From positions 1 through 40,652 of the forward strand of contig DANZ01000055.1 in the NCBI GenBank assembly GCA_002501695.1: a stretch of 40,652 bases of DNA, read 5' to 3'. Of this stretch, positions 34,394-40,652 are shown piece by piece. Made by a program: the position numbers and the translations under genes. The notes under the pieces are model-generated. The model saw only the letters and a program-made list of their open reading frames with translations. It was not told the origin of the DNA and did not search any database. Origin of the DNA: Methanolobus sp. UBA474. Lineage in GTDB: Archaea; Halobacteriota; Methanosarcinia; Methanosarcinales; Methanosarcinaceae. The number at the start of each line of letters is the position of its first letter. Position 1 is the stretch's first letter.

Positions 34394-34425
34394 AGATAAA
34401 AAAGGAGCGATCAGATTATGATCGC
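34394..34425 (-). terminator. Terminator overlapping the groEL stop codon
   Basis: GCGATCA (minus strand, complement 34419-34425) and TGATCGC (complement 34407-34413) pair around TAATC. A T-run opposite 34397-34402 follows. The groEL stop lies inside the stem. Confidence 0.7.
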
Positions 34426-36018
34426 CGAGGTATGCTTATCCTTCTCATCATCATAGTCGGCCACAAGGGCTTCGGTTGTCAGTACCATGCCTGCAATGGA
34501 TGCTGCATTCTGCAGCCCGCTCCTTACGACCTTGGTGGGGTCTATGACTCCTGCTTCGAAAAGATCCTCAAATGTATCGGTCTTTGCGTTGTAGCCATAC
34601 TGCTCGTTGGACTCGGCCCTTATCCTGGCAACGACCTCGGCACCCTCGCGTCCTGCGTTGATGGCAATCTGCCTTACCGGCTCCTCCAGGGAGCGCCTGA
34701 CGATGTTCAGGCCGATCTTCTGGTCACCCTCAAAATCAAGGTTGTCGAGCGCGGAAACTGCATGGAATAATGTTACTCCACCGCCGGCAATGACCCCTTC
34801 CTCTACTGCAGCCTTTGTGGCATTGAGTGCGTCATCGATCCTCATCTTCTTCTCCTTGACCTCGGTCTCGGTTGCTGCACCTACCTTGATGACAGCCACA
34901 CCGCCTCCCAGCTTGGCAAGGCGCTTCTTGAGCTCCTTCTTCCTGAACTCGGCATCTGTGACCTTTACCTGGGATTCGACAAGCGCCATTCTCTTCTCGA
35001 TGTCCTTCCTGTCACCCTTACCTTCAACAATAGTGGTCTTGTTCTTATCGATATTGACCTTGCGGGCGTGCCCTAGCATGTGCTCTGAGAATTCTTCGAT
35101 CTTCATGCCCTTGTCTTCACTGATCAGCATGCCACCGGTGAGTACAGCGATGTCCTCGAGCATCTCTTTCTGCTCATCCCCAAAGCCTGGTGCTTTGACA
35201 GCGCATACCCGCAGGGAACCGCGAACGATATTAAGGATGAGCGCAGCCTGTGCATCACCTTCGACATCCTGGGCGATCATAACCAGCGGCCTTCCTTCCT
35301 TTGCAACCTTCTCGAGCACAGGGATGATCTGGTTCATGGTGCTGATCTTCCTGTCAGTTATAAGGATGTAGGGGTCTTCAAACTCACAGGTCATCTTTTC
35401 ATGGTCAGTTGCCATGTAAGGTGAAACAAAACCACGGTCGAACTGCATACCTTCCACAACATCAAGAGAAGTTTCCATGGTCTTGGAGTTCTCAACTGTT
35501 ATCACGCCATTGTAACCGACCTTATCCATTGCATCGGCAATGAGACCGCCTATCTGTTCATCGTTGTTGGCTGAGATCGTGGCTACCTGCAGGATCCTGC
35601 TCTTGTCCTTAACTTCCCTGCTCTTGTCCTGCAGATAGGCAACAACCTTCACGGTAGCCTTCTCAATACCTTTCTTGACCTCTATGGGATTGGCTCCGGA
35701 GGTGATGTTCCTTAAGCCTTCGGCAATCATTGCCTGTGCAAGAAGAGTGGCAGTAGTGGTCCCGTCCCCGGTGGTATCCTGCGTCTTTGAAGCAACTTCC
35801 TTTATGAGCTTGGCACCCATGTTCTCGAACTTATCGATAAGCTCTATTTCCTTGGCAATGGTTACACCGTCATTGGTGACAACAGGGCTTCCGGCCTTGT
35901 CAAGCACAACGTTCCTGCCCCTTGGACCAAGTGTGATCTTAACGGTATTAGCAACCTTGTCCACACCGTTCAATAACGCTTTGCGCGCATCCTCATCGAA
36001 CATTATCTGTTTAGCCAT
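34411..36018 (-). CDS. groEL: Group I chaperonin GroEL (Hsp60)
   Basis: This 535-residue bacterial-type chaperonin opens MAKQIMFDEDARKALLNGVD. ATP-site motifs are LGPRGRNVVLDK and TGDGTTTATLLAQ. Later come ISANNDEQIGGLI and GGGVAVIKVGA. The C-terminus ends KHTSAIII and lacks the Gly-Gly-Met tail of many bacterial GroELs. Group I chaperonins are rare in archaea and known mainly from Methanosarcina and relatives, where they coexist with the thermosome. It follows groES by 57 bases on the same strand, so the two form a groESL operon. Confidence 0.96.
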   Translation of the reverse strand: MAKQIMFDEDARKALLNGVDKVANTVKITLGPRGRNVVLDKAGSPVVTNDGVTIAKEIELIDKFENMGAKLIKEVASKTQDTTGDGTTTATLLAQAMIAEGLRNITSGANPIEVKKGIEKATVKVVAYLQDKSREVKDKSRILQVATISANNDEQIGGLIADAMDKVGYNGVITVENSKTMETSLDVVEGMQFDRGFVSPYMATDHEKMTCEFEDPYILITDRKISTMNQIIPVLEKVAKEGRPLVMIAQDVEGDAQAALILNIVRGSLRVCAVKAPGFGDEQKEMLEDIAVLTGGMLISEDKGMKIEEFSEHMLGHARKVNIDKNKTTIVEGKGDRKDIEKRMALVESQVKVTDAEFRKKELKKRLAKLGGGVAVIKVGAATETEVKEKKMRIDDALNATKAAVEEGVIAGGGVTLFHAVSALDNLDFEGDQKIGLNIVRRSLEEPVRQIAINAGREGAEVVARIRAESNEQYGYNAKTDTFEDLFEAGVIDPTKVVRSGLQNAASIAGMVLTTEALVADYDDEKDKHTSAIII

Positions 36019-36075
36019 GCGATTACCTCTGTATTAACAACATATTTAACAACACATTATAGTGAATGTAACAGT

Positions 36076-36351
36076 TCACTCTTCAACTACTGCCAGTAGA
36101 TCCTTGAAATCGATGAACATGTGGGTCTCACCGTTGAGATCGATCTCATCGCTCTTGTATCCGCCGTAGATCACATGGTCCCCCACTTTGAGCGGGAGTG
36201 CCTTGCCATCTTCAAAAGTCCCTACTCCGACCACTATGCCTTCTTTTTTCTCTTCCTGGGCAGAATCGGGAATATAGATACCGCTTTCTGTAACTTCTGC
36301 TTTCTTGACAGCTTTGATTAACACTCGTTCTCCAATTGGTTTGATCATCAT
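36076..36351 (-). CDS. groES: Co-chaperonin GroES (Hsp10)
   Basis: This 91-residue lid of the GroEL chamber opens MMIKPIGERVLIKAVK. The mobile loop region is KAEVTESGIYIPDSAQEE. KEGIVVGVG, VGDHVIYGGYKSDEID and the final FIDFKDLLAVVEE match the family. GGAGG lies about 10 bases before the first ATG; an ATG one codon later is also possible. It is the promoter-proximal gene of groESL and diverges from the winged-helix gene at 36522. Confidence 0.95.
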   Translation of the reverse strand: MMIKPIGERVLIKAVKKAEVTESGIYIPDSAQEEKKEGIVVGVGTFEDGKALPLKVGDHVIYGGYKSDEIDLNGETHMFIDFKDLLAVVEE

Positions 36352-36374
36352 GATAGATTATCCTCCAGAATTAT

Positions 36375-36410
36375 TCCGGCAACATCCGGATTACAATATA
36401 ACAATATAAC
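36375..36410 (-). promoter_or_regulatory. groES promoter region with palindrome and repeated TATA-like units
   Basis: TCCGG (36375-36379) and CCGGA (36386-36390) flank a 6-base spacer. Just beyond, CAATATAA occurs twice in tandem (about 36393-36410), giving two TATA-like units for minus-strand transcription. The palindrome lies near the expected start of transcription and could be an operator for the divergent regulator. Binding is not shown. Confidence 0.4.
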
Positions 36411-36521
36411 AAAACTCATACTTAAATCTTTTCACTAAAATATATTATGTCTCACTTTTGTAGATATGATTTCGATAAAAGACAGAAAAGTTTATAATCC
36501 CCCAGAGAGATAATCAAATCC

Positions 36522-36932
36522 ATGCCACAACAGATCATCCTCATCAACCTTGAAAAGCCAAGGGAGAAAAAGCTCGAGCATGATATTAACTGGTTATGCA
36601 ACAGTTTCGGGCTATCTTCCGGCAGGGATACTGAAAACATCGCTACGCAGATCGTGACAGACCTGCTAAAGCAGCTTGCTACAAATGAAGAGCGGGTATC
36701 ATCCGAAAAGATAGCTGAGGATCTTGAGGTCACTCCCTCAAGAATTAATCACCATGTAAGGAACCTAATAAGCTCCGGTCTTTTGTACCGGGAGAGAAGG
36801 GCACTCTACCTCAGAGGCGGCAGTCTGAAAGCCGCGGTCAGGGAAATGAGAAAGGATTCCGACAGGATATTTGATGAACTTGAGGAAATAGCAGAAGAGA
36901 TAGACAGGCAGATGGGACTGAAGAACAGATAG
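36522..36932 (+). CDS. Winged-helix transcription regulator divergent from groES
   Basis: This 136-residue DNA-binding protein has a central winged helix at about residues 55-100 (VSSEKIAEDLEVTPSRINHHVRNLISSGLLYRERRALYLR). An acidic helical C-terminus (DRIFDELEEIAEEIDRQMG) is probably for dimerisation. There is no ribosome binding site. TTTATAA (36491-36497) lies about 26 bases before the ATG, which fits a leaderless mRNA. Head-to-head placement with groESL suggests a heat-shock regulator, comparable in place, not proven in kind, to archaeal Phr/HSR1 repressors. Confidence 0.78.
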   Translation: MPQQIILINLEKPREKKLEHDINWLCNSFGLSSGRDTENIATQIVTDLLKQLATNEERVSSEKIAEDLEVTPSRINHHVRNLISSGLLYRERRALYLRGGSLKAAVREMRKDSDRIFDELEEIAEEIDRQMGLKNR

Positions 36933-36988
36933 AGGAATAATGGGAAGGGAGGCAACAAGCCTGCCAGTAACTACCTCATCACCAGTAC

Positions 36989-37828
36989 TCACTCATCTCC
37001 GCTTTTGTCATGCACCCAGAAATCACCATCCAGTGTGAGCTCTTTTTTCCATATGGGAACTTCTTCCTTCAGGCGCTCCAGGGCATCCACCAGGGTCACA
37101 AAGAGCTCCTTCCTGTGACCTGCCGCAACAACGATGTAAACTATATCCTCACCTGCCTTTATAAGCCCGGTCCTGTGATGCATCAGGATATCGATCACAC
37201 CCTCCTTTTGCTTCATCTCTGTGCATATCCTTTCCATGGCGCTATCTGCTACATCAGGATATTTTTCAAATTCAAGGGCCTTTGTCTGAGTACTGCCGGT
37301 TACCTCACGGACGATACCCGTGAAGGTTGCAATGCCCCCTGAGAACCTGATATCAGGATTACTTTTTATTTTTCTTACCAGGGAACCCAGAGTTACCCAG
37401 TCTTCCTGCTCCCGGACAAGCTTTACGAGGCTGTCAATGTCCCAGTCAGACCTCTCCGGCAGCGTTGCAACCACATTACCAATACCTTCAGCTGTGGCTG
37501 CTTCCCCAAGAACGATCTTTGGAAGAGAACTACTCTTTGCGCCTTCGACGATCGCAAAGTCCATGCCGCTATCAGCCAGCGAGTCAAGAGCCTGCTCCAG
37601 AGTAGGATCACGCTTTATTGTCACGAGTTCTGAATCCGTAATGGCAGCAACAACACCTGCCCCTGCATCAAAGTGCTTTCCAGTATCTGTGTCCGCAGGA
37701 TTGAAGCGATGATGGAACATCAGCTTGACCGTGCCCACGGAACCTTCCTGTGAGAGTGCCTCGACAAGGCGGGTGACCAGCGTCGTCTTGCCTGTTTTCT
37801 TATAGCCCGACACACAAATGACTTTCAT
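36989..37828 (-). CDS. MobB-MoaE fusion, molybdopterin synthesis
   Basis: The protein has 279 residues in two parts. Residues 1 to about 150 are MobB-like, a GTP-binding helper of guanine dinucleotide cofactor formation, with P-loop GYKKTGKTTL and IVEGAKSS. Residues from about 155 are MoaE, the large subunit of molybdopterin synthase (FSGGIATFTGIVREVTG, HHRTGLIKAGEDIVYIVVAAGHRKELF, VPIWKKE). The final Lys-Lys-Glu carries the expected catalytic lysine. The fusion joins two steps of pyranopterin cofactor making, the cofactor needed by FwdB. It stands alone, convergent with the winged-helix gene and divergent from radC. Confidence 0.92.
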   Translation of the reverse strand: MKVICVSGYKKTGKTTLVTRLVEALSQEGSVGTVKLMFHHRFNPADTDTGKHFDAGAGVVAAITDSELVTIKRDPTLEQALDSLADSGMDFAIVEGAKSSSLPKIVLGEAATAEGIGNVVATLPERSDWDIDSLVKLVREQEDWVTLGSLVRKIKSNPDIRFSGGIATFTGIVREVTGSTQTKALEFEKYPDVADSAMERICTEMKQKEGVIDILMHHRTGLIKAGEDIVYIVVAAGHRKELFVTLVDALERLKEEVPIWKKELTLDGDFWVHDKSGDE

Positions 37829-37956
37829 GAAGAGGATTATGGGTATTTATCTATAAGTACACGGCGAAAACATTTTGAAACTATTTTAAAATTAGAGGTA
37901 ATTTATAATAGGACCTTTTAGAAAAATTTATAAGCAGGAAGATGCTCCTGCTTCCC

Positions 37957-38646
37957 ATGAACCAGTACAAGATCTGCATACGCGATATGCCCGAGGACGA
38001 AAGGCCCCGGGAAAGATTGCTCAAATACGGTCCTGAAGCGCTCTCGAACGCGGAGCTGCTGGCAATAATCCTCAGGACAGGAACGCAGAAAGAGAATGTG
38101 ATCAACCTGTGCAGCCGGATCTTCTCAGAGTACAGTCTTAAGCAGCTGAGCCAGGCAAACATAAACAAGCTGACAGATATCCATGGCATAGGCACTGCAA
38201 AGGCAGCGCAGATAACGGCATTGTTCGAACTTGCACGCAAACTTGAGGGGTTCACCGATGAGCCAAAAAGGAAGATAAGGTCACCTGCAGATGTGTATTC
38301 GCTGCTCTATCCGAAGATGAGGGAACAGAAGCGTGAAAGACTGGTGGCCCTGCTCCTTGACACGAAGAACCAGGTGCTCCGCGAGGAGGTCATATCCATT
38401 GGCAGCCTGAACGCAAATATCGTCCACCCGCGGGAAGTGTTCAAGGCCGCGCTCATGGAGTCGTGCGCCTCGGTCATACTCTCACATAATCACCCGTCCG
38501 GCGACCCTACTCCTAGCAGGGAGGACATCGCAGTGACAGAAAAGCTCATCGAGGGCGGTAAATTACTGGGGATAGACGTGCTGGACCATGTCGTTATCGG
38601 GGACGGAAAGTATGTGAGCCTCAAGGATGAAGGGTATGTGAAATGA
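37957..38646 (+). CDS. radC: RadC-family JAMM protein
   Basis: This 229-residue RadC protein has an N-terminal helix-hairpin-helix part (MPEDERPRERLLKYGPEALSNAEL, then LTDIHGIGTAKAAQI). The JAMM metalloprotease-like domain carries SHNHPSGDPTPSREDI. Despite its name, a DNA repair role is not established for the family. An in-frame ATG lies at 37942, but TTTATAAG at 37927-37934 would start transcription near 37955. The ATG at 37957 with a leaderless mRNA therefore fits better. It is the last intact chromosomal gene before the disrupted right end. Confidence 0.85.
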   Translation: MNQYKICIRDMPEDERPRERLLKYGPEALSNAELLAIILRTGTQKENVINLCSRIFSEYSLKQLSQANINKLTDIHGIGTAKAAQITALFELARKLEGFTDEPKRKIRSPADVYSLLYPKMREQKRERLVALLLDTKNQVLREEVISIGSLNANIVHPREVFKAALMESCASVILSHNHPSGDPTPSREDIAVTEKLIEGGKLLGIDVLDHVVIGDGKYVSLKDEGYVK

Positions 38647-38919
38647 AATGCAGGACAGCTTCAGCCAATCAACCCGGCGGCTAAAACTTAAGAGAAAGCA
38701 TTTGGTTCTGCTGTAAGATCAATTAACCCGACTAGAAGAGATCCTAAAGAAAAGACAAAGATACTATAAAATGCACTGATATTCTGAATCTGTAGAAAAA
38801 CTATTCCCTATTTTGTTTGTCACGTGATCGTTTAAAAAGAATAAAACCCCAAAGTGTTGCTTGCTACAGGAAACACAAAGGGGATTAGTGTTTTGTTCCA
38901 GATTTTAGATCTGGAACAC
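38647..38919. other. A+T-rich junction with two adjacent hairpins
   Basis: No gene is seen here. CCCC (38847-38850) and GTGTT (38854-38858) pair with AACAC (38872-38876) and GGGG (38880-38883) across an AAA/AAA internal loop, with a 13-base apical loop. Eleven bases on, TGTTCCAGAT (38894-38903) and ATCTGGAACA (38909-38918) form a perfect 10-bp stem around TTTAG. The pair lies just left of the transposase remnant and could be part of the element's end or a structured RNA. Confidence 0.5.
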
Positions 38920-39330
38920 ACTTTACAAGTTCATCACAATAATTAGTTCTGTTTATTTCAATGGACTATTGCAACAAATACTAAACCTGTTATATGCACG
39001 TGGAGAAAGAATAGATATCACTGCTATTGATTCAAGTGGGTTTACCAGTGGCCACTGTAATTTCTGTTGATATTGCTAAGTTCATTGTTACTGGTTTTAA
39101 GATGATTCCTCTGAGACAGAGAAAAAGGAAGAGGATTAAAGGAAGATATCGAAGAAAAAGGAGAGAAGAGTTTGATGAACTGTTGTACTATATTACATAT
39201 CTCGCAGAAACTATGCTCTCTTTTCTGAAAAGAAAATATAGGAAAGAAATAAAGGCAAGAAAGTTTCTACAGAGCCCAAATTTCCACAATTTATGTCCCA
39301 TAAAATTTAAATGTGTAATGGGTATTTATT
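38920..39330 (+). pseudogene. Decayed IS5-like transposase
   Basis: Fragments of one transposase lie in two frames. The first (through about 39067) includes RGERIDITAIDSSGFTSGHCNF and ends in TGA. The second includes ISVDIAKFIVTGFKM and then GRYRRKRREEFDELLYYI, LAETMLSFLKRKYRKEIKARKF. The order and residues (IDSSGFTSG; R..FDE; ET..S..KRK) match IS4/IS5-type DDE transposases of methanogens as I recall them. Part of the core between the two is deleted and the N-terminus is missing. No clear terminal inverted repeats or target duplication were found. It is an inactive remnant. Confidence 0.7.
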
Positions 39331-39489
39331 ATTGTGATGTTCAAAGGCATAGATATTCCGGATCGTCTGCCAAAGACGGCTCCAGGGATAAAAGGTAGCC
39401 TCTTTCATAGTTCTTAACTTATTAACTAAGTGATCTAGCACACTGTTGGAACTGTAGGGGGTGGGGGAAGTAACAGCTGATATTGTATT

Positions 39490-39765
39490 TTGCTACAGGG
39501 ATTTCAGATTCATGAATTTCGCAGATTATGCGAAACTATAGTCAGAACTATTCAACTATAACAATAAAAGAATATCTGGAAAAACAGCTCCCGGATAAAT
39601 TCGTCATAATGCGCCATGATATTGGCAGATGCCTCAGAAGGCATTGAATACAACAAAGATCGAGCAGGAACTTGGTATAACTGCAGCTTACTATTTTAGA
39701 GTGAAAAATAAATAATGTATTTCATCCGGAGTTAATACGCAAATTGAAGATATGGGAGGTGGTGA
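39490..39765 (+). pseudogene. Frameshifted polysaccharide deacetylase fragment
   Basis: Pieces read in turn in different frames: FRRLCETI; NYSTITIKEYLEKQLPDKFVIMRHDIGR; KIEQELGITAAYYFRVKNK; VFHPELIRK; and QIEDMG. Together they retrace the N-terminal half of a NodB-like polysaccharide deacetylase of the RHDxDR / ATYYFR type. At least three frameshifts break it, and the metal-site motif RHDxD has become RHDIG. It ends at the GTG start of the FemAB-like gene. It was probably part of a surface-polysaccharide cluster continuing to the right. Confidence 0.7.
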
Positions 39766-40652
39766 GTGGTCAATACGGAATTTGAAATCAAATGCCTGAA
39801 GCCTAAAGATGAAAAGAGATGGAATCAATTCGTCATGAAAAACGACAGCACCACGTTTTACCATCAGATTGGATGGAAAAATGCAATCCAAGAAACTTAT
39901 GGTCACAAACCTTATTATTTGTTTGCTGAAAACGAAACAGGAGAGATAGCTGGTATTTTTCCACTGTCCTATAAGAACAGTCCATTCGTTGGAAAATGCC
40001 TCATATCTGTTGCATTTGCTCCGTATGGTGGTGTGTGCAGTGATGATGACCTTGTGAAGAAGGCATTGATTGACGAAACTATTGAACTCGGAAAGAAACT
40101 GGATGTGGATTACTGCGAGTTTCGATGTCTGGAAGAAATTGACACGCACAGAAATATGGGTCATATAAGAAACCATTCTGCATTTCACCTGGATATTTCA
40201 AAAGGACATGAATATATCTGGGATAACATGAACCGAAATGTAAGGAACAGAATACGAAAAGGAGAAAAAAGCAATCTAAAATATGAAATGGATTCAAACT
40301 CAGATTCAATATTCACATTCTATGATATATATGCCAGAACTATGAAGCTATTAGGCACGCCGGTTCATGATATCAAACTCTTTAAAAACCTGCTTGAACA
40401 ATTCCCAGACAACATCTTTATTGCAAAAGCAAATTTAGATGACCGTACAGTATCTGCTTTCTATTGCCTGAAATTCAAGGATATGTTGATCACTGCATGG
40501 GGTCAGTCTTTGCATGAATATTTAAAATTTGCGCCAAATAATTTTATGTATTGGAATTGTGTAAAACATGCATCTGAAAACAATCTATTAAGGGTTGATT
40601 TTGGTAGAAGTTTGGTCAATTCCGGCCATCACACATTTAAAGCCAGGTGGGG
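39766..40652 (+). CDS. FemAB/GNAT-like acyltransferase, 3' end beyond right edge
   Basis: About 295 residues are visible. The frame opens with GTG at 39766 (preceding codon TGA), with GGAGG 6 bases upstream, and runs to the window edge. Segments are STTFYHQIGWKNAIQETYGHKPYYLFAE, APYGGVCSDD, NMNRNVRNRIRKGEKSN, YARTMKLLGTPVHD, and RVDFGRSLVNSGHHTFKARW. These are hallmarks of FemAB-related proteins that transfer acyl or aminoacyl groups in cell-surface polymer synthesis. Base composition is more A+T-rich than the core genes to the left, which suggests a separate origin. The remaining C-terminal end is not in the window. Confidence 0.85.
   Translation, partial: MVNTEFEIKCLKPKDEKRWNQFVMKNDSTTFYHQIGWKNAIQETYGHKPYYLFAENETGEIAGIFPLSYKNSPFVGKCLISVAFAPYGGVCSDDDLVKKALIDETIELGKKLDVDYCEFRCLEEIDTHRNMGHIRNHSAFHLDISKGHEYIWDNMNRNVRNRIRKGEKSNLKYEMDSNSDSIFTFYDIYARTMKLLGTPVHDIKLFKNLLEQFPDNIFIAKANLDDRTVSAFYCLKFKDMLITAWGQSLHEYLKFAPNNFMYWNCVKHASENNLLRVDFGRSLVNSGHHTFKARW

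Noticed and set aside
39691..40309. Minus-strand frames of 165 and 76 codons at the right end
   Set aside because: They are antisense to the FemAB-like gene, whose family motifs are clear on the plus strand.
1..40652. CRISPR arrays, tRNA or rRNA genes
   Set aside because: No regularly spaced direct repeats and no tRNA T-arm or anticodon-arm patterns were seen by eye on either strand. A tRNAscan or CRISPR search was not possible.

Overview
The window reads as a chromosome segment of a methanogenic archaeon, most likely in the Methanosarcinales (Methanosarcinaceae-like). The evidence is a complete tungsten/molybdenum formylmethanofuran dehydrogenase operon (fwdFACDB), a CfbA-type chelatase of the F430 pathway, archaeal information-processing genes (Lsm, L37e, L21e, RpoF/Rpb4, DUF655, Pus10, TrmY, Mtq2-like methylase), a ThiD-ThiN fusion, a GHMP-type shikimate kinase, and a bacterial-type GroES/GroEL/ClpB set of the kind known from Methanosarcina. 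Genus cannot be fixed from the sequence alone.

Layout. 1-1661 (minus): lsm, rpl37e and the start of purF, which runs off the left edge. 1917-9618 (plus): thiDN, a DEAD-box helicase, trmY, pus10, rpl21e, rpoF, a DUF655 gene, ksgA and a glutamine methylase. This is a translation, rRNA and tRNA modification block; Pus10 and TrmY act one after the other on tRNA position 54. 9622-12204 (minus): a two-gene 2-oxoacid:ferredoxin oxidoreductase. 12483-14291 (plus): a KaiC-like ATPase and a response regulator with a cysteine-rich output domain and no normal start codon. 14288-15850 (minus): aroK-aroQ-purE. 16046-16216 (plus): a 56-residue desulforedoxin-like cysteine protein behind a perfect leader hairpin. 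16254-16802 (minus): a hypothetical protein.

17365-23490 (plus): fwdF-A-C-D-B-fdhD, tightly packed. It encodes the first enzyme of CO2 reduction (last of methyl oxidation) plus a likely cofactor sulfurtransferase. cfbA follows. 24157-27247 (minus): a radical SAM protein and two DUF169 paralogues. 27480-29372 (plus): a 630-residue repeat protein with a C-terminal membrane anchor that I cannot assign to a family.

29478-36351 (minus): a stress cluster of clpB, an RhlE-like helicase, hsp20, groEL and groES, with a small winged-helix regulator divergent from groES. Then come a MobB-MoaE fusion (minus) and radC (plus).

From about 38,650 the sequence becomes A+T-rich and broken. It holds paired hairpins, a decayed IS5-like transposase and a frameshifted polysaccharide deacetylase. 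The 5' part of a FemAB-like acyltransferase runs off the right edge. This looks like the edge of a surface-glycan island. The least explained items are the 630-residue protein, several 5'-leader hairpins, the cysteine-rich mini-protein, the FdhD variant inside the fwd operon, and the odd start of the response regulator.
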